Assembly (NCBI GenBank): GCA_028819295.1
Contig: JAPPMA010000015.1
Location: 1-64,000, forward strand
From: a bacterium
Lineage (GTDB): Bacteria > Actinomycetota > Acidimicrobiia > Acidimicrobiales > Bin134
Direction of reading: 5' to 3'
DNA length: 64,000 nt
Shown: positions 17,634 through 25,196 of the stretch, piece by piece
Layout: each line of letters starts with the position of its first letter
Position numbering within the stretch: the first letter of the stretch is position 1
Notes under the pieces: generated by a model
What the model was told of the DNA's origin: nothing
What the model saw: only the letters and a program-made list of their open reading frames with translations
Databases searched by the model: none
Translations under genes and position numbers: made by a program

Positions 17634-18016
17634 GCAACGCGGTGACCGCAGAGTTCATCGCGGCCCAGAGGACCGATCACGGTGTGCCTCATGCGGTGGC
17701 GTGTCGGGCGTTGGGTGTGGCGCCCTCGACTTTCTATAAGCACCTCGACCGGTCTCTGACCGATCAGCAGGTCTGCCGCCAGGCCACGGACGCCGAGGTG
17801 AAGCGGGCGTTCGACCGCTTCCAGGGGACCTACGGGTCTCCCAGAGTGCGCCCCCAGCTGCGCCGCGACGGGATGTCGGTGTCGAAGAAGACGGTGGAGG
17901 CGTCGTTGGCCCGCCAGGGTCTGTGCATCCGCCCCAAAAAGAAGAAGGGCCTGACCGGCCAGGGCCCTGCCCATGCGGCCCCCGAGGACCTGCTGTCGTG
18001 GCTAGATGGTGCGTAA
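17621..18016 (+). pseudogene. IS3-family OrfB (transposase) fragment, truncated before the rve domain
   Basis: 131 residues. AEFIAAQRTDHGVPHAVACRALGV and STFYKHL are the HTH_21 region of an IS3 transposase, and YGSPRVRPQLRRDGMSVSKKTVE is the block just before the integrase core. It stops after QGLCIRPKKKKGLT plus about 20 unrelated residues, so the DDE catalytic domain is absent and the element cannot move itself. An inverted repeat TTCGGGGC/GCCCCGAA at 18044-18051 and 18068-18075 follows; it may be a residual end or a hairpin. The remnant lies between the two copies of the 1,206-bp repeat. Confidence 0.8.
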
Positions 18017-18120
18017 ATTGAACTGAGCGGGATCAAAGGAATCTTCGGGGCACACCGTTAAGGGCGGGCCCCGAATCAGTCATGAGCGTTCTTCCCGGCG
18101 CTTCTAGCATTCATGCCTGG

Positions 18121-19326
18121 TTTGGTGTAGGGTGTGGCCTCTAGGCGGGTTGGTGCGCTCTGAGGCGGGCCAAGCTTGACTTCAATTGGAGGGTTACCAA
18201 TGAGAGAGCGCAGCTATTGGCGAGTTTTGCTGGCCATTCTTCTGGCCTTCGGGCTGGTTGTGGCGGCTTGTGGCAATGATGATGATGACGAGGCTCCGGC
18301 CGCGCCTGCGGAGGAGGCTCCGGCCGCGCCTGATGACGAGGCTCCGGCCGCGCCTGCGGAGGAGGCTCCGGCCGACGCGATGCCTGGTGAGGGTGTCAGC
18401 GTGACCATGGCTCGGGCCGACTGGGCCACTGGTTATATGCAGGCGGCTATCTACCACCACCTGCTGGAAGAACTTGGCTATGACGTGAGCGAGCCTGCCG
18501 ATATTGAGCTTGCGCCTTCGAACGCGTACGTGGCTATGGCTGAGCGCGAGTTCGATTTCTGGGCCAACTCGTGGTATCCGAACCACGACCCGTTCGTCGC
18601 GGGCGAGATGCCCGATGGCTCTTTGGTGAGCGATCACGTGTCGAAGGTGGGCCTTGAGGCCGGGCGCGGCGGCATCGAGGGCTTGTTGACCAACAAGTCG
18701 CTGGTGGAAGAGCACGGCATCAGAACTCTTGATCAGCTCGTGGGAGACGAGGATCTGTTCCAGCTGTACGAGGCGGCCGACAAAGAGCCCGGCGATGGGG
18801 TGCTCCAGATTTATGGGTGCCCCGAGGGCTGGGGGTGCAACCTGTTCATTGCCGGCCTGATTGAGGACAAGGGTTGGACCGGCAGGGTCCAGCAGGTTGA
18901 GGTGGGCGGCTACGACGCCACCTTCGCCGACGCAGTCGACCGCGCTGGCAGCGGCACCCCGTTCATCGCGTACACGTGGAGCCCGAGCTTCTATACGAAC
19001 CACATCGGGCCTGGTGACCAGGCCATGTGGCTGTCGATAGACGGGGGTGCGCCCACCCTGCTCGGCACCGATGTCTGCACCGATGATCCGTGCAACCTCC
19101 TCATTACCGCTGACATCCAGGTGACGGCCAACAACGACTTCCTTGTCGAGAACCCGGCCGCGGCGAGGCTGCTGGAGCTGGTGGAGATCAGCGTGGTCGA
19201 CATCGCACTGCAGAACGCGCGCTACGACACCGGCGGTGAGAACACCACCGCTGACGTCAACCGCCACGCCGCCGAGTGGATCGCCGACAACCGCGACACA
19301 GTCGACGCCTGGCTAGCAGAAGCCCG
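18121..19326. repeat. 1,206-bp perfect direct repeat, copy B
   Basis: Identical to 15213-16418. The left boundary is abrupt: the bases before it (tail of the IS3 remnant region) do not match the end of proW. The right boundary is inside the coding sequence, where copy A encodes Asn-Ala-Ser and copy B enters the BMP-domain fusion. Confidence 0.97.
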
Positions 19327-20272
19327 AGCCGCTACCGAATACACGCTCGCGCCTCCGCCGGCACCAACGCCTTTCCGTGTGGCGGTAGTGGCGCCGAGCG
19401 CGAGCAACGACTTGGCGTTCACTCAGAGTATTTTCGACGCGGTGACCGCCCTCGAGAATGCCGGACACATCAGTGAATTTGCCATCACCGACGGCACCTT
19501 GATCGTGGAGGACGCAGGCGCCGCCCTTCGGGGCTATGCCGAAGATGGCTACGACCTGGTCATCGCCCACGGTTCCCAGTACGGCGGCCCGCTCCAGGAG
19601 ATCGCACCGGACTTCCCCGACGTATCGTTCATCTGGGGCACCGCCGTTGACACCTTCGGCATTCCCAATGTGAACTCCTACTCGGTTTGCTCCGATTTGG
19701 GCGGATATGTCAACGGTGTGGTCGCCGCACAGCTCACAGAGAGCAACGTGATCGGCGTGGTCGGCCCACTCGAAGTGGGCGACGCCAAGCTCTATGTCGA
19801 CGGGTTCAAAGCTGGAGCCGAAGCTCAGAATCCCGACGTCGAGGTCAAAATCGTCTACACCGGCTCGTTCGGTGATGTGGCGCTGGCCGCAGAAGCCGCC
19901 GAATCGCACATCTCCGCCGGGGCCGACGTGCTGACCGGCTCGGCTCAGATGGTGGTGGGCGCCACCGGAGTGGCCCAGCAGAACGATGTGCTGTGGTTCG
20001 GCACCCAGGCCAACCAGACTGCCCTGGGCGAGGACATCGTGGTGGCTTCGCAGGTGTACCGCTGGGAGGTCATCCTCTCTGAGGTGGTCGATCAGGTCAA
20101 GAGTGGCACTTTGGGCGGGACTGAATACATCATGACCTTCGAAGGCGGAGGACTAGACATTCAGTTCAACCCGGCCATGGACATCCCCGCTGACGTAATA
20201 ACCTCAGCCGAGGCGACCATCGCTGGCCTGTCCGACGGATCGATCTCAACTGGTCAGCCGTGTAGCTCCTGA
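18200..20272 (+). CDS. Chimeric lipoprotein: OpuAC (betaine-type) domain fused to BMP-family nucleoside-binding domain
   Basis: 690 residues. Residues 1-375 are identical to the ProX-like protein at 15292: lipobox VVAAC, acidic linker and OpuAC domain. After a short Ala/Pro linker a second complete binding-protein fold begins at about residue 392 with FRVAVVAPSASNDLAFTQS and continues through SYSVCSDLGGYVNGVVAA and TGSAQMVVGATGVAQQND. This is the BMP/PnrA/Med family that delivers purine nucleosides to an ABC importer. The next gene, 14 bases on, is the matching two-domain ATPase, so the BMP half is likely the native partner and the OpuAC half an acquired front end. Whether both ligand sites function is unknown. 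Confidence 0.88.
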   Translation: MRERSYWRVLLAILLAFGLVVAACGNDDDDEAPAAPAEEAPAAPDDEAPAAPAEEAPADAMPGEGVSVTMARADWATGYMQAAIYHHLLEELGYDVSEPADIELAPSNAYVAMAEREFDFWANSWYPNHDPFVAGEMPDGSLVSDHVSKVGLEAGRGGIEGLLTNKSLVEEHGIRTLDQLVGDEDLFQLYEAADKEPGDGVLQIYGCPEGWGCNLFIAGLIEDKGWTGRVQQVEVGGYDATFADAVDRAGSGTPFIAYTWSPSFYTNHIGPGDQAMWLSIDGGAPTLLGTDVCTDDPCNLLITADIQVTANNDFLVENPAAARLLELVEISVVDIALQNARYDTGGENTTADVNRHAAEWIADNRDTVDAWLAEARAATEYTLAPPPAPTPFRVAVVAPSASNDLAFTQSIFDAVTALENAGHISEFAITDGTLIVEDAGAALRGYAEDGYDLVIAHGSQYGGPLQEIAPDFPDVSFIWGTAVDTFGIPNVNSYSVCSDLGGYVNGVVAAQLTESNVIGVVGPLEVGDAKLYVDGFKAGAEAQNPDVEVKIVYTGSFGDVALAAEAAESHISAGADVLTGSAQMVVGATGVAQQNDVLWFGTQANQTALGEDIVVASQVYRWEVILSEVVDQVKSGTLGGTEYIMTFEGGGLDIQFNPAMDIPADVITSAEATIAGLSDGSISTGQPCSS

Positions 20273-20286
20273 CCGAATAACCGAGT

Positions 20287-21843
20287 ATGAATACTGACTC
20301 GGCAGCGCCGAGGCCGGCACCGATGCTGGAGATGCGCGGTATTACCAAGCGCTTCCCCGGTGTGGTGGCCAACGAGGACGTTGACTTCACGGTACTGCCG
20401 GGTCAGGTTCATACCCTTCTGGGAGAGAATGGAGCAGGCAAGAGCACGCTGGTGAAGATCCTCTACGGGCTCTACCAGCCCGACGAGGGGTCGATTACCT
20501 TCGATGGCTCCCCAGTGAACATCGATTCGCCCTCAGTGGCGATTCATACTGGCATCGGCATGATCCACCAGCACTTCATGCTGGTGGACACCCTGACCGT
20601 GGCCGAGAACGTGGCCCTGGGACTGGGCACACCGCTCAGCCTGACCAACCTCCAGCCGATTCGCCGGCGTATTCGAGAAGTATCTGAGGAGTTCGGCCTG
20701 CACGTCGATCCCGATGCCTATATCTGGCAGATGGCGGTGGGAGAGCGACAGCGGGCCGAGATCGTCAAGGCGCTGTACCGAAACGTGAGACTGCTGGTGC
20801 TGGACGAGCCCACCGCGGTGCTGACCCCGCCCGAGGTTTCCGATTTGTTCGTCACCCTCCGACAGCTCAGCTCCGATGGAAGAGGGCTGGTGTTCATCTC
20901 TCACAAGCTGAACGAGGTGATGGAGATCTCCGACGAGATCACGGTGCTGCGTGACGGCAAGGTCTCGGGGCGCACCACCCCGGAAGAATCCAGCAGGGAG
21001 TCGCTGGCCATGATGATGGTGGGGCGCCCGGTGGAGTTCACCCGCACCCTCGCCGAGCAGGAGCCGGGCGATCCCAAGCTGGAGGTGAAAAGCCTCCAGG
21101 TTCGGGGCGACCGCGAGGAACTGGCGGTGCGCGATGTGAACATCGACGTGCGGGCCGGTGAGATCGTGGGCATCGTGGGAGTGTCGGGCAATGGGCAGCG
21201 GGAATTGGCCGAGGCCATTGTCGGTTTGCGGGAGACCGAGTCGGGCGAAATCTCTATCGACGGCAATCTGGTGAAAACCCCCACCCCCAAGCAGGTGCGG
21301 TCGATGGGCTTGGCCTATGTGCCCGAAGAGCGCATGAAGTACGGCAGCATCGGCGACTTCACCGTGGCCGAGAACCTGATTTTGGCCGACTACGACCAGC
21401 CGCCCTACGCGCGGAGCGGGCTGCTGAGCCTTCGCACTATCGAGTCCCGCAGCGAACAGTTGGTCAGCGACTACTCCATACGCACGCCGAGCACTGAGAC
21501 CCTTACCCGCAAACTGTCGGGAGGCAACATTCAAAAGGTGGTGATTGCCCGGGAGTTCAGCGGCGAGGCCGATGTGCTGCTGGTGGCCCAGCCGACCAGG
21601 GGAGTCGACATCGGGGCGGCCGAGTACATTCACGAGCAGCTGCTCACCCAGCGGTCTCAAGGCCGGGCCATTTTGCTGATCAGCGAGGATTTGGACGAGG
21701 TGATGGCGCTGTCCGACCGGCTGGTGGTGATGTACGAGGGATCGGTGATGGGCCGATTAGACCGGGCCGATGCCACCGTCGAGCAGGTGGGCCTGCTCAT
21801 GAGCGGCGTGGGCGAGCCCGAGAGCGCAGCAACAGCAGGATAA
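20287..21843 (+). CDS. Nucleoside/simple-sugar-type ABC transporter ATP-binding protein (BmpE/YufO-like, tandem ABC domains)
   Basis: 518 residues with two ABC modules. The first has Walker A GENGAGKST, signature VGERQRAEIVKAL and Walker B LLVLDEPTAVLTPPE. The second is degenerate in Walker A (GVSGNGQREL) but has LSGGNIQKVVIAREF and VAQPTRGVDIGA, as in RbsA/MglA/YufO proteins. It directly follows the BMP-type binding protein. Permeases normally follow this gene but here a VapBC module and tRNA-Sec do. A matching permease pair lies at 57009-59074. The expected role is to energise uptake of nucleosides such as guanosine or inosine. Confidence 0.9.
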   Translation: MNTDSAAPRPAPMLEMRGITKRFPGVVANEDVDFTVLPGQVHTLLGENGAGKSTLVKILYGLYQPDEGSITFDGSPVNIDSPSVAIHTGIGMIHQHFMLVDTLTVAENVALGLGTPLSLTNLQPIRRRIREVSEEFGLHVDPDAYIWQMAVGERQRAEIVKALYRNVRLLVLDEPTAVLTPPEVSDLFVTLRQLSSDGRGLVFISHKLNEVMEISDEITVLRDGKVSGRTTPEESSRESLAMMMVGRPVEFTRTLAEQEPGDPKLEVKSLQVRGDREELAVRDVNIDVRAGEIVGIVGVSGNGQRELAEAIVGLRETESGEISIDGNLVKTPTPKQVRSMGLAYVPEERMKYGSIGDFTVAENLILADYDQPPYARSGLLSLRTIESRSEQLVSDYSIRTPSTETLTRKLSGGNIQKVVIAREFSGEADVLLVAQPTRGVDIGAAEYIHEQLLTQRSQGRAILLISEDLDEVMALSDRLVVMYEGSVMGRLDRADATVEQVGLLMSGVGEPESAATAG

Positions 21844-21848
21844 GCGGA

Positions 21849-21868
21849 CCTGGTCGAATCAGAAGAAT
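21849..21868. repeat. Imperfect 20-bp direct repeat, left flank of VapBC
   Basis: CCTGGTCGAATC, two differing bases, then AAGAAT. It matches 22637-22656 at 18 of 20 positions. The two copies bracket the vapBC genes and nothing else, as if the module had been inserted with a duplicated flank. Confidence 0.7.
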
Positions 21869-21889
21869 TGGTGCAGGTGCCATAGGAGC

Positions 21890-21905
21890 GCATATGTAGA
21901 TATGC
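21890..21905. promoter_or_regulatory. Candidate VapB operator
   Basis: Inverted repeat GCATAT-GTAG-ATATGC just before the antitoxin start, followed by another CATATG at 21911. Ribbon-helix-helix and AbrB-type antitoxins commonly bind such palindromes to autoregulate their operons. This is a positional inference. Confidence 0.45.
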
Positions 21906-21913
21906 TTTTCCAT

Positions 21914-22150
21914 ATGCGAACTACGATTATTTTGCCCGATGGGTTGGCCGAACGGGCCAAAAGGCACGCTGCCGAGCGAGGATGCACTTTTACCTCGCTG
22001 GTGATAGACGGCCTCCAACTAATGTTGCAGAGCACGTCTGGCGATTCGCCGCCGCCTCTGCCCATCTACCTCGGCGACGGGCAGATGCTTGTTGACATAA
22101 CCGACAGAGAAGCCCTCTGGGAAACGCTCGACGCCGACGGCTGGCGATGA
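21914..22150 (+). CDS. vapB: VapB-type antitoxin (ribbon-helix-helix)
   Basis: 78 residues from the ATG at 21914 (MRTTIILPDGLAERAKRHA); an ATG at 21902 would add four residues (MLFH) and lies nearer to the AGGAG at 21884. The opening strand plus helices are those of a ribbon-helix-helix DNA-binding protein. The C-terminal part (LVDITDREALWETLDAD) is acidic and would neutralise the toxin. The stop overlaps the toxin start as ATGA. Confidence 0.8.
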   Translation: MRTTIILPDGLAERAKRHAAERGCTFTSLVIDGLQLMLQSTSGDSPPPLPIYLGDGQMLVDITDREALWETLDADGWR

Positions 22151-22581
22151 TCCTTCCTGATGTCAACATCCTTGTCTATGGGTTTCGGAGCGACTTGCCT
22201 CAACATCCGAGCAGCCGGGCATGGCTTGAGAGTGTTCGCTCCGGACCTGAGCCGCTAGGGCTTGCCGATGCGGTTCTCACCAGCTTTCTGCGGCTGGTGA
22301 CGAATCGAAGGGTCTTTGCCGACGCTGCGACGATCTCCGATGCCCTCTCGTTCACGTCAGCGCTGCGGGAGACGCCCAATTGCCGGAACCTGGTGCCTTC
22401 CAACGCAACCTGGGAGCAATTCTCGGTGTTCGCCTCAAACGACCCATACATTGTCGGCAACCATGTCCCCGACGCCTGGCTCGCGGCTCTTGCCATGTCC
22501 AACGGCGCCCGGCTCGCCACCGCCGATGCTGGATTCGCCCGATTCAAGGGCCTGTCCTGGTTCAACCCCCTCCTCGCCTGA
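22147..22581 (+). CDS. vapC: VapC-type PIN-domain toxin
   Basis: 144 residues. MILPDVNILVYGFR provides the first PIN-domain acidic residue (Asp5), ADAVLTSFLRLVTNRRVF the second region, and DAWLAALAMSNGARLATADAGFARF the C-terminal acidic pair. VapC proteins are Mg2+-dependent ribonucleases that often cut tRNA or rRNA. Its start overlaps the antitoxin stop. Directly downstream are the right-hand direct repeat (22637) and tRNA-Sec. Confidence 0.88.
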   Translation: MILPDVNILVYGFRSDLPQHPSSRAWLESVRSGPEPLGLADAVLTSFLRLVTNRRVFADAATISDALSFTSALRETPNCRNLVPSNATWEQFSVFASNDPYIVGNHVPDAWLAALAMSNGARLATADAGFARFKGLSWFNPLLA

Positions 22582-22636
22582 CGGCGGCGGGGAGCAACAT
22601 CCAAACCGAGGCTGCAACAGCAGCGGGACAAGCCGG

Positions 22637-22656
22637 CCTGGTCGAATCGCAAGAAT
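22637..22656. repeat. Imperfect 20-bp direct repeat, right flank of VapBC
   Basis: CCTGGTCGAATC-GC-AAGAAT, the partner of 21849-21868, lying 55 bases after the vapC stop and 24 bases before tRNA-Sec. Confidence 0.7.
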
Positions 22657-22680
22657 CGACAGTAGGCTGACTCCCTCCCG

Positions 22681-22773
22681 GGAGGTGTCTGAGTACCTGG
22701 TGGGCTCCCCCGCCTTCAAAGCGGGTGGGACGGGCGATCCCCGTCCGGCGGGTTCGATTCCCGTCCACCTCCG
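22681..22773 (+). tRNA. selC: tRNA-Sec (anticodon UCA)
   Basis: A 93-base cloverleaf with a long acceptor and a long variable arm. Acceptor GGAGGTG pairs with CACCTCC and is followed by discriminator G. The anticodon arm is CCCGC-CTTCAAA-GCGGG with anticodon TCA. The variable arm GGACGGG-CGAT-CCCGTCC has a 7-bp stem, and the T arm is GCGGG-TTCGATT-CCCGT. The 8-nt stretch between T stem and discriminator matches the 8/5 plan of bacterial tRNA-Sec, although the eighth pair is T-C here. CCA is not encoded. It reads UGA as selenocysteine together with SelA and SelB encoded at 48.9-52.0 kb. Confidence 0.95.
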
Positions 22774-24381
22774 CTATCCGGCGGCCTTGCGTGCAGGCAT
22801 GGCGATGGCATTGAAGAGCGACGGCGCATCCTGAGCCCTTCCCCACTGTTGAAGGAGTTGATCGGCTGCCCGGGCGATCGCAGTGGCATCCAGGTGCTGC
22901 CCGGCTTTTGCGAGAGCGTCCCGCGCGTCCCTCTCGACTCCGGCGCGGTGGTGATGAAGAATGGCAGCGAGGTCAATGCGCTGGAGCAGCTTCTTCGTCA
23001 CCGGCCGCTTGGCGTCGGCGAAGAGCAACGACTTGAGGAGGAGGGCTGCGGCTTCACTGGTCAGCGCACTGAGGATGAGGGCTGCCTCGGCTGCTGATTC
23101 GCACGGCAGGAAGTATGACGTGTCGTCAAACAAGACGGGCCGGTCCTCGCTCGGACCCACGAGTTGGAACCTAGGGGCCTTGTGGAGGCCCGAGGCTGCA
23201 ACCTTCCATGGCGCGAATGTGTAGGGCCCGATGCCGAACATTGAGAAGGCTGCTCGGCTTCGGTATATCGACGACTTGCGGGCAGCGAACCGTTCCGCAT
23301 GGACCTGCAAGTAGTTCCAGAGCTTGGGTGCTGTGTACCGGAGGCTCCTCGTCTCATCGGCCAGCGACCGCTGAGTCACGACGACGTAGCGCTCCGGGGC
23401 CCGGCCTGCGTTGACATCTGAGCCCTTTAGGAGGGGATACACCCAGTCGCCTTCAACCTCGACGGCCTCACCTAACGCATTTTGGAGTTTGCCGTCCTCA
23501 TTGGGGCGAAGCTCCATGACGGCAGCCATATCGTGCTTGACGCCCTGTCGCCACTCCACCGGCGACGAGCCGTCATATGGCCGAGATGCCGCGTGAGCAT
23601 CCACATCGGCAACGAGAGCACCATCTACCAATCCCATAGTGCTCGCGGGACAGCCTGCATCAAGCGACTCGAAGACTTGGCATCGGTAGTTGTGGCTAGT
23701 CCCATCGAGCCGGACAGCGAAGAGGCAGGCGTCGACTGCTGCCCCGAACGACTTCTTCGCGTCGATTCGCCACAGGAACGAATCAGCCACATGCAGGTCC
23801 AGGTGGGCTGCCAGCGTGAGAACCCGGCGCGCGACGGAAGTCTTGCAAAGGAGGGCGACGGTCGGCTCCTCTCGACGCAGTTCCGTGAGCAGCCGCATCC
23901 AGATGTACTCGGCAACGTCGAAGTTCGACTCGCCCGTCAGCGCGTCGATCCCCCGCACAGAACGCAGGTTCGCACGGTCGGGGACTTGTTTTGAGCCCAT
24001 GGCGCCGAGGTCGGACAACGTGACCCATGGCGGATTCCCGAGGACAAGCAGTGGCCCATCCATCTCCCACTGGAGCTTGCCCAAATCGTGCCGGAACATA
24101 TCGCCCACCTCAACTCGCCACGAAACGTCCTTGGCGGCAGAGTGGTCGAGGAGACGACGCGCGACGGCAGCATGGGTTGGCTGTATCTCGACTCCTAGCA
24201 TTTCGATGCGCGGCTCGAGGACCGAGGCCGCGGCGAGCATGAAACTCCCCTCACCACATGTCGGTTCCAGTACCCGGCGCGTTCCACGCTGAATCGTTGC
24301 TAGTACTTGAGCGCACTCGACTGCGAGTTCCCGAGGCGTCTGGAAATCGCCGAGTTCCTTACGAGAAGAGGTCTTGGACAC
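22774..24381 (-). CDS. N6-adenine DNA methyltransferase (restriction-modification type)
   Basis: About 535 residues. Motif I is VLEPTCGEGSFMLAA and the catalytic motif IV is NPPWVTLSD, typical of gamma-type N6-adenine methylases; the rest would hold target recognition. I chose the GTG at 24381 because AGGAAGGG stands 7 bases before it; the frame is open to an ATG at 24441. It overlaps the end of the upstream gene by about 20 bases, so the two are coupled. The stop codon immediately abuts the 3' end of tRNA-Sec. With its neighbour it likely forms a type II restriction-modification system. Confidence 0.85.
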   Translation of the reverse strand: MSKTSSRKELGDFQTPRELAVECAQVLATIQRGTRRVLEPTCGEGSFMLAAASVLEPRIEMLGVEIQPTHAAVARRLLDHSAAKDVSWRVEVGDMFRHDLGKLQWEMDGPLLVLGNPPWVTLSDLGAMGSKQVPDRANLRSVRGIDALTGESNFDVAEYIWMRLLTELRREEPTVALLCKTSVARRVLTLAAHLDLHVADSFLWRIDAKKSFGAAVDACLFAVRLDGTSHNYRCQVFESLDAGCPASTMGLVDGALVADVDAHAASRPYDGSSPVEWRQGVKHDMAAVMELRPNEDGKLQNALGEAVEVEGDWVYPLLKGSDVNAGRAPERYVVVTQRSLADETRSLRYTAPKLWNYLQVHAERFAARKSSIYRSRAAFSMFGIGPYTFAPWKVAASGLHKAPRFQLVGPSEDRPVLFDDTSYFLPCESAAEAALILSALTSEAAALLLKSLLFADAKRPVTKKLLQRIDLAAILHHHRAGVERDARDALAKAGQHLDATAIARAADQLLQQWGRAQDAPSLFNAIAMPARKAAG

Positions 24382-25015
24382 CGTCGACCCTTCCTGCGCT
24401 CGCGATTGCGTGGCCATACTGAAGCCGCCACTGAAGGGCATTGCTGATTGTGATGAAGCCCTGTGTCGGGGGGTCGCTGAGAACTCGCTCCGCCAAGGCC
24501 ATGCGACCGATTTCGTCTAGCGGCAGAGTTCGGTCCTCCATGAAACCAACGAGATCTTCGGCATTCCCGCCGCGGTCGAGTATCTCGGTGATTCCCCTCG
24601 TCGTCTGGTAGTCGCCGGTCCTCGACCGGTCGATGAAAACCGCGTGGCGAACATCGATTGCCGCAGACTGGGTCTCGTGAGCGTCGGTCTTCTCGTAAAC
24701 GAACACGAGCAGGCCGTAGCCCAAACCGAAGATCTTCTGCGACGCGTCGCGGAACGGACACGATGACTGCGGTTGTTTGACGAAAGTCGCTTTGAGATCA
24801 ACCCCAAGCTCCGGGAAGTCAATCCCACGAGCTGCGATTCCAGGCTCATACGCGTACCGCCCTATGAGGAACTCGTTGAATCTCGCCTCCACCCAGGTGC
24901 CCAGCGCCTTGCCATCTGTTGTGCCGAATAATTCGGTGACCGGCGCGTCGCCAAGCGACTCCGCGAACTCAGCAGCCGCGGCCTTCAAGCCATTGAGGTC
25001 GAGTGAGCTTGGCAT
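24359..25015 (-). CDS. Probable type II restriction endonuclease
   Basis: 218 residues, no confident family match. GIDFPELGVDLKATFVK has the spacing of a PD-(D/E)xK nuclease core (acidic residue, then DLK), preceded by a helix containing WVEARFNEFL that could carry the first catalytic Glu. The position directly upstream of, and overlapping, a DNA adenine methylase is the classic arrangement for the cognate endonuclease. Either ATG 25015 or GTG 25018 can start it; GGTGGA lies just before. A MutH/Sau3AI-like enzyme is a reasonable alternative description. Confidence 0.65.
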   Translation of the reverse strand: MPSSLDLNGLKAAAAEFAESLGDAPVTELFGTTDGKALGTWVEARFNEFLIGRYAYEPGIAARGIDFPELGVDLKATFVKQPQSSCPFRDASQKIFGLGYGLLVFVYEKTDAHETQSAAIDVRHAVFIDRSRTGDYQTTRGITEILDRGGNAEDLVGFMEDRTLPLDEIGRMALAERVLSDPPTQGFITISNALQWRLQYGHAIASAGRVDGVQDLFS

Positions 25016-25196
25016 CACTCCACCCTAACGCTGCTATGTGACACCAGGCTTGACTCACCTGCGGTTGTCAGCATGGGCGTTCGCAGTGGATATCGCCGGT
25101 AGGCTCAGGTTGTGACCGTCTCGGTCTCGGCAGGGGGCACATGGGCGAATCAGAGCAGACTCATGGGTGCCGGGATTCCACCTCCTCTGAAGTGAA

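Noticed and set aside
22681-25196. Prophage or integrative element with integrase at tRNA-Sec
   Set aside because: No integrase, relaxase or phage gene is present; only the R-M pair and a 9-bp matching sequence. Kept as an island hint, not as a mobile element.
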